Under the pieces are notes generated by a model. It was not told where the DNA came from, ran no database searches, and saw only the letters and a program-made list of their open reading frames with translations. Positions 54,366 to 64,000 of a stretch of 64,000 nucleotides of DNA are shown here, piece after piece (within the stretch, counting starts at the first letter, position 1; each line of letters begins with the position of its first letter). This stretch comes from an uncultured Oscillospiraceae bacterium (GTDB lineage Bacteria; Bacillota; Clostridia; Oscillospirales; Acutalibacteraceae), in assembly GCA_958448165.1 (NCBI GenBank), contig CAUDCW010000008.1, forward strand, positions 1 through 64,000, read 5' to 3'. Both the position numbers and the translations under genes were made by a program.

Positions 54366-55468
54366 TATTAAATGAGCTGAGTTTTAAGAATTTCAGAAAT
54401 CTTAAAGACAGCTTTATCACGGTATCTCCAAGCATAAACGTGGTTTACGGCAAAAACGGTCAGGGAAAAACAAATCTGCTTGAGGGAATATGGATGCTCG
54501 GCGGCTTGCGCTCTTTCAGAAGTGCAAAGGACAAGGAGCTTATCAAAGAGGGCTTTGCAAGCGCCGAAATTGAAGCAGGCTTCTTTTCTCAGGATAGGGA
54601 GCAGACGGCAAAGCTCGCTATTATGCCAAACAAAAGAGAAGCCACAATAAACGGCGTGAAAAAAAAATCGGCATCAAGCCTTATTGAGGTTTTCTCGTCG
54701 GTTGTATTTTCACCGGAGCATCTGACGATGATAAAAAGCGGACCTGGCGAAAGAAGAAAATTTATCGACAGTGCAATTTGCCGTTTTAAACCGAAATACG
54801 CAAATATTTATACACGCTTTAACAAGATTTTAAGTCAAAGAAACGCTCTTTTAAAAGCAATAACACAAAACGGCGGCGAAAATATGCTTGATCCGTGGGA
54901 TATCAGCCTTGCCTCTTGGGGTGCGGCGCTTGTTTTTGAAAGACTTTCATATATAAGGCTGTTAAGAGAAAATTCCAAAAATATATACAAAGGAATTTCC
55001 GGCGGTACCGAGGAGCTGTCTATGAATTATATAAGCTCATTCGGCGTTTTAGAGAATGATAGCATAAACGAAATTGAAGAAAAGCTACTTTCAAAGCTTA
55101 AAGACAGCAGAAAAGAAGATATCAATTACCGTTTTACAACATCGGGTCCTCACAGAGATGACCTCGAAATAATGATAAACGGCAAAAGTGCAAGGATTTT
55201 CGGCTCTCAGGGTCAGCAAAGAAGTGCGGTTATTGCGCTTAAGCTTTCTGAGGCTGACATTTTACAGCAGGAAAAGGACGAAAAGCCTGTTATAATTCTT
55301 GATGATGTCTTAAGCGAGCTTGATGTTGAAAGACAGAAGTTTTTGCTGAATAAAACAAAGGACAGGCAGGTTTTTATCAGCTGCTGCGACAAATCTGCCG
55401 TGGAATATCTTGACTGCGGAAAAATATTTTATTTAAACGGCGGTCATATTAATGTCGAGGAAAAATAA
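54362..55468 (+). CDS. recF: recombination protein RecF
   Basis: This 368-residue SMC-like ATPase has Walker A 'GKNGQGKTNLLEG', the signature 'FGSQGQQRSAVIALKLSEA' and Walker B 'ILDDVLSELD'. It helps load RecA at single-strand gaps. The GTG start lies within the S4 gene's stop region and the stop overlaps the remB start (TAATG), so all three are translationally coupled. Confidence 0.97.
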   Translation: MILNELSFKNFRNLKDSFITVSPSINVVYGKNGQGKTNLLEGIWMLGGLRSFRSAKDKELIKEGFASAEIEAGFFSQDREQTAKLAIMPNKREATINGVKKKSASSLIEVFSSVVFSPEHLTMIKSGPGERRKFIDSAICRFKPKYANIYTRFNKILSQRNALLKAITQNGGENMLDPWDISLASWGAALVFERLSYIRLLRENSKNIYKGISGGTEELSMNYISSFGVLENDSINEIEEKLLSKLKDSRKEDINYRFTTSGPHRDDLEIMINGKSARIFGSQGQQRSAVIALKLSEADILQQEKDEKPVIILDDVLSELDVERQKFLLNKTKDRQVFISCCDKSAVEYLDCGKIFYLNGGHINVEEK

Positions 55469-55728
55469 TGTATTTATATATTGGAAATGATATTGTTATC
55501 AACTCAAAGAATATCGTCGGTATTTTTGATGCCGACAACACCACAATTTCTAAGGATACAAGAAAATTTCTTAATTTAAGCGAAAAAAACGGGCAGATAA
55601 TAAATGTTTCTTATGAGCTGCCAAAATCGTTTATTGTTTGTGTGGATAAAAAAAGCAGAGAAAAAAAGGTATATCTGTGCCAGCTTTCACCGTCAACACT
55701 TCAGAAAAGAAAGAGTATAGGATATTGA
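55468..55728 (+). CDS. remB: extracellular matrix regulator RemB-like (DUF370)
   Basis: An 86-residue DUF370 protein with the usual start 'MYLYIGNDIVI' and 'IVGIFDADNTTISKDTRKFL'. It follows recF directly, as remB (yaaB) does in B. subtilis. DUF370 proteins of this group are DNA-binding or regulatory; the target here is unknown. Confidence 0.9.
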   Translation: MYLYIGNDIVINSKNIVGIFDADNTTISKDTRKFLNLSEKNGQIINVSYELPKSFIVCVDKKSREKKVYLCQLSPSTLQKRKSIGY

Positions 55729-55755
55729 TTTTTAATATTTGAAAGGAGAAATAAA

Positions 55756-56274
55756 ATGGATAATTTGAAATGCCCGTACTGCGGAAAGAAAATTTCATAT
55801 TTATCTGCGATAAGAGAAAGAGCAAACGGCGAGCATTCGTGCGATAAGTGCAAAAGAAACTCAACAATCTACTTTGTAAAAAATATCAAGGTGTTTATTG
55901 TTGTTATATGTCTTATTGCTGCTGCAATGCTTTCAATATTCATTTTTACACCTTTAAGGGGTAATTTCTTCTGCATTTTTCTTATGTTTATCCCGTTTTT
56001 GCTTTTTTATTTCTGTATTCCGCTTTTCATTCGTTTTGTGCCGATAAAAATTAAGGCGAAACCGCCGAAAAAATCAGATGACGACGGACTTGTTATGTCC
56101 GAACCGAAAAGCGCAAGCGGCACAACACGGGTTATGAAGCCTGTAGGGAATGAAAGAGTGGTTGACCCGAAGGGAAGCCCCGAATATACAAGAATGATTC
56201 CAAAAATCAGGGAAAGAAAAAGCAAAGGCAAGAGAAACTCAGACACAGATTTCAGCGATATTTCAAAATTATAA
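55756..56274 (+). CDS. zinc-ribbon membrane protein 1
   Basis: This 172-residue protein has an N-terminal zinc-ribbon-like motif (CPYCGKK and CDKCKRN, about residues 7-36), two hydrophobic segments and a basic tail of about 75 residues. It has the same layout as the product of the next gene, so the two are paralogues. AAAGGAG precedes the ATG. Not a recognised family. It interrupts the usual remB-gyrB order. Confidence 0.7.
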   Translation: MDNLKCPYCGKKISYLSAIRERANGEHSCDKCKRNSTIYFVKNIKVFIVVICLIAAAMLSIFIFTPLRGNFFCIFLMFIPFLLFYFCIPLFIRFVPIKIKAKPPKKSDDDGLVMSEPKSASGTTRVMKPVGNERVVDPKGSPEYTRMIPKIRERKSKGKRNSDTDFSDISKL

Positions 56275-56310
56275 ATTATCAGCTGATATTTTGTTCAGGG
56301 AAGTGGAATA

Positions 56311-56706
56311 TTGTTAAAATTACCTGTTTGTCCTTATTGCAATGCAATTTACAGATATAAAGATGTTAAAAGTATAACTCACAACAAGGTATGCAGATGC
56401 TTTCATTGCAATAAAAAATTTACTGTTTCATACAAAAAAGGCAGAATAGTCATTTTGTCTGCTGCGGCATTGCTTTTAATAGCACTTAACGTGCTGATGT
56501 TTAATTTCGTCAGCAATGTTTCAATTTTAGGATGTCTTATAATTTCGGTTTTATTTATCAGTCTTGCTGTCATTCTTTTCCCGTTTACCGTCAGATTCAA
56601 AAAAATTGACGGACAGGAAACAACACCAAAAGCTGATTGTGATAACAGAAAAAAGAAGAGGTCACAAAAAAACGCAAAAAGAAAGAATAACCGGTCGGAT
56701 AACTAA
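56311..56706 (+). CDS. zinc-ribbon membrane protein 2
   Basis: This 131-residue protein starts at TTG with an AAGTGG site. It has paired Cys motifs (CPYCNA and CFHCNKK), two hydrophobic segments and a short basic tail. It is related by layout to the previous gene's product. Function unknown. Confidence 0.65.
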   Translation: MLKLPVCPYCNAIYRYKDVKSITHNKVCRCFHCNKKFTVSYKKGRIVILSAAALLLIALNVLMFNFVSNVSILGCLIISVLFISLAVILFPFTVRFKKIDGQETTPKADCDNRKKKRSQKNAKRKNNRSDN

Positions 56707-56721
56707 GGAAATACTGAATAA

Positions 56722-58779
<2,058 letters not shown>

Positions 58780-58792
58780 TTAAATTAAAAGT

Positions 58793-58940
58793 GAAGAGTT
58801 GAGAGTGGAGAGTGAAGATATGGTTGTCGCAGCTTCGCTGCTCGTAAATTAATAAGAACTCGTTGCAAGGTAAGCCTTCCAAAAAGGGAATCCTGAGCTC
58901 GTTTCAACTCTCCACTCTTCACTCTACACTCTAAACTCTG
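58793..58940. repeat. dispersed repeat with inverted heptad ends
   Basis: GAGTTGAGAGTGGAGAGTGA-type heptads at 58793-58820 and their inverse at about 58905-58940 flank GGTTGTCGCAGCTTCGCTGCTC, the same hairpin head as in the copies at 5093 and 42555. It lies between gyrB and the next gene. Confidence 0.65.
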
Positions 58941-59003
58941 CGGCGAAACCAAAACTAACCACTATTCATTATTTTTTATTATAATTTAAAGGAGCAGAGG
59001 AAA

Positions 59004-59729
59004 ATGGCTGAAAGCTCGGTTGATGATATATTGAACGAATTAAACAGAATAAAAAATAAGACGTCTGATGATAAAACAGAATCCTCTGCTGACATTGAAT
59101 CGGACGATTACAGCAGCTTTTTCGGCGAGGATGAAAGCTTTGACAGCGTTGACGAGCTGAGAAACAGGATAAAAGACGAAAAAAGAGAAAAGCTTGAAGC
59201 AAAGGATGACGATAAAAAAAGAGTTTATCTGAGCACTGACTTTATCCTTGAAGAAAATGAGGTGCTTGAAACACTGAAAAGAGCCGGAATATACAAAACA
59301 AAGGGAAACCGTGCAATTTTATATACCGTTATTATGGCGATAGCTGCGGTTGGCTTTGCGCTGTCGTGCTATTACGGCAACAACTACAACTGGCTGTTTT
59401 TCAGCGTACTCTGCGTTGTCATCATCGGCGCAATATGGCTTGTTCCTACTTTGCATTTAAAAAAGCTTGCCCGTGAGAACACAACAGGAGATTCTGTCAG
59501 ATTAAAAATCACAAACGAAGACATAACGCAGAAATCCGGCGATAAGGAGTGGATAATTCCGCTTGATAAAACCGGAACTCTTGAAATAGGCGATGAGATT
59601 ATAATTATCCGCACCTATCACGGTCAGATGTTTACAATCCCAAAGAGAAGTATAGATGAAGAAATCTACAAAAAGGTTTTGCAGGTGTTAAAAAACGGCA
59701 CAGAGCCTTATGATGAATTAGCAGGGTGA
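59004..59729 (+). CDS. membrane protein with YcxB-like C-terminal domain
   Basis: This 241-residue protein has an acidic, probably disordered N-terminus of about 75 residues, two hydrophobic segments (about 110-150), and then a beta-rich domain ('VRLKITNEDITQKSGDKEWI', later 'MFTIPKRSIDEE') that resembles YcxB-type proteins. AGGAG precedes the ATG. It sits between gyrB and gyrA, followed 4 bp later by a thioesterase gene. Function unknown. Confidence 0.65.
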   Translation: MAESSVDDILNELNRIKNKTSDDKTESSADIESDDYSSFFGEDESFDSVDELRNRIKDEKREKLEAKDDDKKRVYLSTDFILEENEVLETLKRAGIYKTKGNRAILYTVIMAIAAVGFALSCYYGNNYNWLFFSVLCVVIIGAIWLVPTLHLKKLARENTTGDSVRLKITNEDITQKSGDKEWIIPLDKTGTLEIGDEIIIIRTYHGQMFTIPKRSIDEEIYKKVLQVLKNGTEPYDELAG

Positions 59730-59733
59730 TAAA

Positions 59734-60156
59734 ATGATTTCACAAAGCAAAATTACGGTTCGCTATGCCGAAACAGACAAAATGGGGATAGTTCATCATT
59801 CAAATTATCCCGTTTGGTTTGAAATAGCAAGAACAGATTTCATCAAAGCCCTTGGTGTTCCGTATTCTGTTTTGGAAGAAAAGGGTCTGATGCTGCCGCT
59901 CATCGGTCTTAGCTGCCGATATATAAAGCCGGCATATTATGAGGATGAAATTGTTATAAGTGCCTGTGTTTCGTCGCTGCATTATGCGAAGATAGAATTT
60001 TACTACACCGTAAAGCGCGGCGAGGAGCTTTTGACAACGGGCAAAACGATACACGGATTTGTTGACAGCAAAACATTCAAGCCGATAAATGCTAAAAAAT
60101 TCGATAAGGAATTGTATGAAGCATTACAGAATAGTATAGAAAAAATTGACGGATAA
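59734..60156 (+). CDS. acyl-CoA thioesterase (4HBT/YbgC-like)
   Basis: This 140-residue hot-dog-fold protein contains '[20 protein letters not shown]', the 4HBT signature with the catalytic Asp, and '[20 protein letters not shown]'. It would hydrolyse acyl-CoA esters; the physiological substrate is unknown. It is in the gyrB-gyrA interval, 23 bp before the gyrA start. Confidence 0.88.
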   Translation: MISQSKITVRYAETDKMGIVHHSNYPVWFEIARTDFIKALGVPYSVLEEKGLMLPLIGLSCRYIKPAYYEDEIVISACVSSLHYAKIEFYYTVKRGEELLTTGKTIHGFVDSKTFKPINAKKFDKELYEALQNSIEKIDG

Positions 60157-60179
60157 TATTGATAAGAGGTGTGACTGAG

Positions 60180-62681
60180 TTGGATAACAGTGAAATTGTA
60201 AACAGCAGTTCAAAAATTATAGACGTTGATATCAACAAGGAAATGAAAAAATCCTTTATGGAATATTCAATGTCTGTAATTGTGTCGCGTGCTTTGCCGG
60301 ATGTAAGGGACGGCTTAAAGCCGGTGCACAGAAGAATTTTATACACAATGTTTGAACAGAACCTGACCCCTGACAAGGCATACAGAAAATGTGCCGATAC
60401 TGTTGGAACCGTGCTGGGCAGCTATCATCCGCACGGTGACGCATCTGTTTATGATGCGCTTGTGCGACTTGCTCAGGATTTTTCAATGAGATATACTCTT
60501 GTTGACGGTCACGGAAACTTTGGTTCTGTTGACGGTGACCCGCCTGCTGCTTACCGTTACACTGAGTCTAAAATGAGCAAGATATCGGTTGAAATGCTCA
60601 CCGACATAGAAAAAGAAACGGTCGATTTTATGCCGAACTATGACGACCGTAAAAAAGAGCCTACTGTTCTGCCGTCACGTTTTCCGAATCTTCTGGTAAA
60701 CGGCTCAAGCGGTATTGCCGTTGGTATGGCGACAAACATTCCTCCGCACAATCTCGGTGAGGTTATAGACGCAATATGCTGTCTTATCGACAATCCCGAC
60801 GCTGAGTTATCCGATTTGATGGAATACATAAAGGGACCTGATTTTCCGACAGGCGCTCAGATAATGGGCAGAAGCGGAATCAGAGCCGCATATGCAACCG
60901 GCAGAGGAAGAATAATTGTAAGAGCCAAGGCAGAAATTGAGGAGCAGAAAAACGGCAGGTTCAAGATTATTGTTTCGGAGCTGCCATATCAGGTCAACAA
61001 GGCAAGACTTATCGAAAGCATTGCGGACCTTGTAAAGGACAAGAGAATAGAGGGCATTACAAATATTGAGGACCATTCCGACAGAAACGGAATGCATATA
61101 GAAATTGACGTTAAGCGTGACGCATCACCGCAGATTGTACTGAACAAGCTTTACGCACTTTCACAGATGCAGGTCACCTTCGGCGCAATTATGCTTGCAA
61201 TTGTCAACGGCGAGCCGAAGATTCTGACGCTTAAGCAGATGCTTCAGCATTATATCGACTTTCAGGCTGAGGTTATAACAAAGAGAACAATCTTTGATTT
61301 GAGAAAAGCTAAGGAAAGAGCGCATATTTTAGAGGGTTTGAAGGTTGCTCTTGATTTTATTGACGAGGTAATCGCAATTATCCGTTCTTCAAAGGACCAG
61401 TCAACCGCAAGACAAAGACTTTCCGAGCGTTTCGGTCTTGACGATGTTCAGACTCAGGCTATCGTTCAGATGCGTCTTGGACAGCTCACAGGTCTGGAGA
61501 GAGGCAAGATTGAGGACGAGCTTGCCGCTTTGGGAATAAAGATTGCTGACTTTGAGGATATTATCGCTCATAAGGAAAGAGTATTCGAGATTTTAAAGGA
61601 AGAAATCCTCGTTATAAGAAATAAATATGCAGACGAGAGAAGAACAGAGATTCAGTCTGTCAGCGGAGAGGTTGATATTGAGGACCTTATCCCGAAAGAG
61701 GATTGCGTGCTTACTCTTACTCAGTTCGGCTATGTCAAGCGTCTTGCCGCCGACACATACCGCACACAGAAACGCGGCGGCAGAGGTGTAAGCGGAATGA
61801 GCAGGCGTGAAGAGGATGTAGCCAGCGAGATGTTTATAATCAACAGTCATGATTATGTTCTGTTCTTTACAAACAGAGGACGTGTTTACAGACTCAAGTG
61901 CTATGAAATTCCGGAGGGCAGCCGTACATCAAAGGGAATGAACATTGCAAATCTTCTTCCGATTGCGGGCGATGAAAAGGTTACCTCAATGATAAAGGTT
62001 GAACAGTTCAGGGACGACAGATTCCTTATTATGGTGACTAAAAACGGCCTTATCAAGAGAATTGCTCTTAATGCCTATAACACGGCAAGAAAGGGCGGTA
62101 TTATTGCCCTTGAGCTTAACGAAAACGATGAGCTTGCCTGGGTAAGAATGACGGACGGCAGTGAAGATGTTATCGTCGCTACAAGACAGGGTATGGCTAT
62201 CCGCTTTAGGGAAAGCGATGTCCGCCCAATGGGCAGAACAGCAAGAGGCGTTAAGGTAATGTCGCTTAAGGACGGCGACGAAATTGTGGGAATGACAACC
62301 GTCAAGGATAACGGACTTATTCTGACTGTTTCGGAGACCGGCTACGGCAGACTGTCGGATGTTTCAAACTACCGTGTGCAGTCAAGAGGCGGCAAGGGAC
62401 TGAAAAACTATCACGTTGACAAATACGGCGCAGTCGCCGCACTCAGCGTTGTAAGCCTTGACGACGATATTATTCTTATTTCCGACGACGGAGTAATAAT
62501 TAGGATTGAGGCAAAATCAATCAGAATCTGTGCCCGTCCAAGCAAGGGTGTTACAGTGATGAAGCTCAAGGAGGGCAGCAGAGTTGTAACTCTTGCGGCT
62601 GTTCCGCATGATGAAAATGAGGAAACGACCAAAGCTGAGGATGACGCAGAGGAGATAGAAGAGGATTTGGACAACGAATAA
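60180..62681 (+). CDS. gyrA: DNA gyrase subunit A
   Basis: The start is taken as TTG 60180, 8-10 nt after AGAGGTG; the frame extends upstream to another TTG at 60159. The protein is about 833 residues. It has a winged-helix domain with the catalytic Tyr in 'PPAAYRYTE', a coiled-coil tower, and a C-terminal beta-pinwheel carrying the GyrA box ('QKRGGRG'). The chain ends in an acidic tail. It cuts and rejoins DNA with GyrB. Confidence 0.97.
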   Translation: MDNSEIVNSSSKIIDVDINKEMKKSFMEYSMSVIVSRALPDVRDGLKPVHRRILYTMFEQNLTPDKAYRKCADTVGTVLGSYHPHGDASVYDALVRLAQDFSMRYTLVDGHGNFGSVDGDPPAAYRYTESKMSKISVEMLTDIEKETVDFMPNYDDRKKEPTVLPSRFPNLLVNGSSGIAVGMATNIPPHNLGEVIDAICCLIDNPDAELSDLMEYIKGPDFPTGAQIMGRSGIRAAYATGRGRIIVRAKAEIEEQKNGRFKIIVSELPYQVNKARLIESIADLVKDKRIEGITNIEDHSDRNGMHIEIDVKRDASPQIVLNKLYALSQMQVTFGAIMLAIVNGEPKILTLKQMLQHYIDFQAEVITKRTIFDLRKAKERAHILEGLKVALDFIDEVIAIIRSSKDQSTARQRLSERFGLDDVQTQAIVQMRLGQLTGLERGKIEDELAALGIKIADFEDIIAHKERVFEILKEEILVIRNKYADERRTEIQSVSGEVDIEDLIPKEDCVLTLTQFGYVKRLAADTYRTQKRGGRGVSGMSRREEDVASEMFIINSHDYVLFFTNRGRVYRLKCYEIPEGSRTSKGMNIANLLPIAGDEKVTSMIKVEQFRDDRFLIMVTKNGLIKRIALNAYNTARKGGIIALELNENDELAWVRMTDGSEDVIVATRQGMAIRFRESDVRPMGRTARGVKVMSLKDGDEIVGMTTVKDNGLILTVSETGYGRLSDVSNYRVQSRGGKGLKNYHVDKYGAVAALSVVSLDDDIILISDDGVIIRIEAKSIRICARPSKGVTVMKLKEGSRVVTLAAVPHDENEETTKAEDDAEEIEEDLDNE

Positions 62682-62719
62682 TAATTGCGGCTTCGCCGAG
62701 GTGAAGAGAAAATAGAAGA

Positions 62720-62766
62720 GAATTGGTTGTCGCCGCAAGCGGCTCTGAATTAAGAATTTACTTGTA
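62720..62766 (+). repeat. partial dispersed repeat
   Basis: GGTTGTCGCCGCAAGCGGCTCTG and the next 20 bases match the first third of the copy at 5093. It lies after gyrA. Confidence 0.7.
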
Positions 62767-62798
62767 ACGGACTGCTCAAGGTGACTAAAAAATAAAAA

Positions 62799-62841
62799 TA
62801 GCGGGTGCAAAGGGGCATTTTGTAGCTTTTGCACCCGTTTT
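62799..62841 (+). terminator. gyrA terminator
   Basis: CGGGTGCAAA pairs with TTTGCACCCG, then TTTTTTT. Confidence 0.85.
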
Positions 62842-62908
62842 TTTGCCATATTATGTCATTTTTTTTAGTTTGATGTAGTAGAATAAATTGGATTGGAGAG
62901 ATGATATT

Positions 62909-64000
62909 GTGGATATGATGATAAGTATTATTGTGGTGGCTGTTATTATTATTGCCTGTGTACTTGCAAATAAGCTGACATCAAAATTGGGTGTTCCTGT
63001 TTTGCTTGCTTTTTTGTTTTTGGGAATGATATTCGGCTCCGACGGATTTTTCAGAATTCCGTTTGATGATTACGGCTTTACAGAACAGATTTGCACCGTA
63101 TCGTTGATTTTTATAATTTTCTACGGCGGCTTCGGAACAAACTGGCGAGAGGCAAAGATTGTTGCCGCGCGGTCACTGTACCTGTCGTCTGTCGGCGTTT
63201 TGATTACCGCCGGACTTACGGGATTGTTCTGCCATTTTGTTCTTAATTTTGACTTGATGATGAGTTTACTGCTCGGCGCAGTGTTGAGCTGCACCGACGC
63301 AACGTCTGTGTTCAATATTCTGCGTTCAAAAAAGCTCGGATTAAAATACGGCACTGCGTCAATGCTTGAGCTTGAAAGCGGCAGCAACGACCCCTGGGCA
63401 TATATGCTGACAGTTATTCTTATTTCGATTGTAAAGACAGGCGGAGAAATTGACGTGTGGTCTGTTGTATATATGATTTTTGCGCAGGTCGTGTACGGTG
63501 CCGTGTTAGGCTTGATTATTGCACTTTTGGGAGTTCTTGCGCTGAAATACATCAGATTTGTCGGTGAACAGTTTGACTGCCTTTTTCTTGTTGCCGTTGC
63601 GCTTCTGGCATATGCCGTTCCCGATGTTTTGGGCGGCAACGGTTATCTGAGCGTTTATATCGTCGGAATAATTCTTGGTAATGTCAAGCTTAAGAATAAA
63701 AAAGGTATGGTTAACTTCTTTGACGCATCAACAGGACTTTTGCAGATGCTAATTTTCTTTATTCTCGGTCTATTGTCAAATCCGTCGCAGATACCGCAGA
63801 TATTAATTCCGGCTCTTTGTATTTTTGTATTTCTCACTCTTATTGCACGTCCTGCTGCAACAATGGGAATACTCACAGCCTTTCGCTCAAAGCTGAAGCA
63901 ACAGCTTCTTGTGTCGTGGGCAGGATTAAGGGGAGCAACCTCGATAGTTTTTGCAATACTTGTTATTGTAAGCAATACATATATTAAAAACGATTTTTTC
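62909..64000 (+). CDS. potassium/proton antiporter (NhaP2/CvrA-like), 3' end beyond window
   Basis: The start is probably GTG 62909, with GGAG 10 nt upstream; ATG 62915 is an alternative. The 364 residues present are mostly hydrophobic segments of the CPA1/NhaP type, with 'SCTDATSVFNILRSKK' and 'LESGSNDPWAYMLTVIL', the conserved TDA and ND ion-binding motifs, and 'GLRGATSIVFAI'. The C-terminal regulatory part is not in the window. It would exchange K+ or Na+ for protons. Confidence 0.85.
   Translation, partial: MDMMISIIVVAVIIIACVLANKLTSKLGVPVLLAFLFLGMIFGSDGFFRIPFDDYGFTEQICTVSLIFIIFYGGFGTNWREAKIVAARSLYLSSVGVLITAGLTGLFCHFVLNFDLMMSLLLGAVLSCTDATSVFNILRSKKLGLKYGTASMLELESGSNDPWAYMLTVILISIVKTGGEIDVWSVVYMIFAQVVYGAVLGLIIALLGVLALKYIRFVGEQFDCLFLVAVALLAYAVPDVLGGNGYLSVYIVGIILGNVKLKNKKGMVNFFDASTGLLQMLIFFILGLLSNPSQIPQILIPALCIFVFLTLIARPAATMGILTAFRSKLKQQLLVSWAGLRGATSIVFAILVIVSNTYIKNDFF

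Overview
The window is the replication-origin region of a low-to-moderate GC Gram-positive bacterium. It most resembles a gut Clostridia member of the Ruminococcaceae/Oscillospiraceae type. The grounds are the Firmicutes order rpmH, dnaA, dnaN, S4 protein, recF, remB, gyrB, gyrA, the hrcA-grpE-dnaK-dnaJ-prmA order with a perfect CIRCE operator, a MurE with the meso-diaminopimelate motif, purine-rich ribosome binding sites (several deciding TTG or GTG starts), and clostridial prophage genes. The species is not identified.

Layout. 1-4 kb: a DUF2079 membrane protein converging on an Mrp/NBP35 ATPase and a small membrane protein. 4-10.5 kb, minus strand: hrcA, grpE, dnaK, dnaJ, prmA behind a CIRCE-controlled promoter. 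10.6-17.1 kb: two small membrane proteins, then a secreted alpha-amylase lipoprotein and a maltodextrin-type ABC importer (binding lipoprotein and two permeases) with no ATPase gene in the window. 17.6-19.3 kb: murE and tRNA-Trp. 19.5-24.3 kb: a wrecked prophage in which terminase, portal, ClpP protease, tape-measure and tail genes survive only as fused fragments, while a tail-fibre protein, holin and endolysin are intact. 24.3-30.4 kb: an accessory segment with a 158-bp inverted-repeat element, a SLOG-type gene, five overlapping minus-strand genes led by a large serine recombinase, and a divergent XRE regulator. 30.8-32.5 kb: two orphan genes, tRNA-Thr and a structured region with two mini-ORFs. 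32.5-35.3 kb: TPP-riboswitch-controlled thiW-thiM-thiE. 35.3-37.9 kb: MITE-like repeats, a lipoprotein, tRNA-Met, tRNA-Glu, a GNAT acetyltransferase and a cluster of DnaA-box-like sites. 37.9-50.9 kb, minus strand: guaB, serS, parB, parA, noc, then rsmG, mnmG, mnmE, jag, yidC, yidD, rnpA, rpmH. 51.4-62.7 kb, plus strand: dnaA, oriC, dnaN and on to gyrA. The window ends inside a cation/proton antiporter gene.

How the parts fit. Genes diverge from an origin in the dnaA-dnaN gap (about 52.75-53.03 kb), which carries DnaA-box-like sites and five CTA trios next to an AT-rich stretch. ParA, ParB, a Noc-like ParB paralogue and two perfect parS sites (one inside mnmG) supply origin segregation. Intergenic spaces hold several dispersed repeat families.

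The best candidate for an under-described system is the recombinase module at 25.07-29.80 kb. Its recombinase lacks the usual zinc ribbon and instead carries a C-terminal module that recurs as a separate protein in the next gene, and perhaps again in the third gene. Two ParB-like proteins follow. All functional statements here rest on reading sequence and remembered family features; no database search was run.
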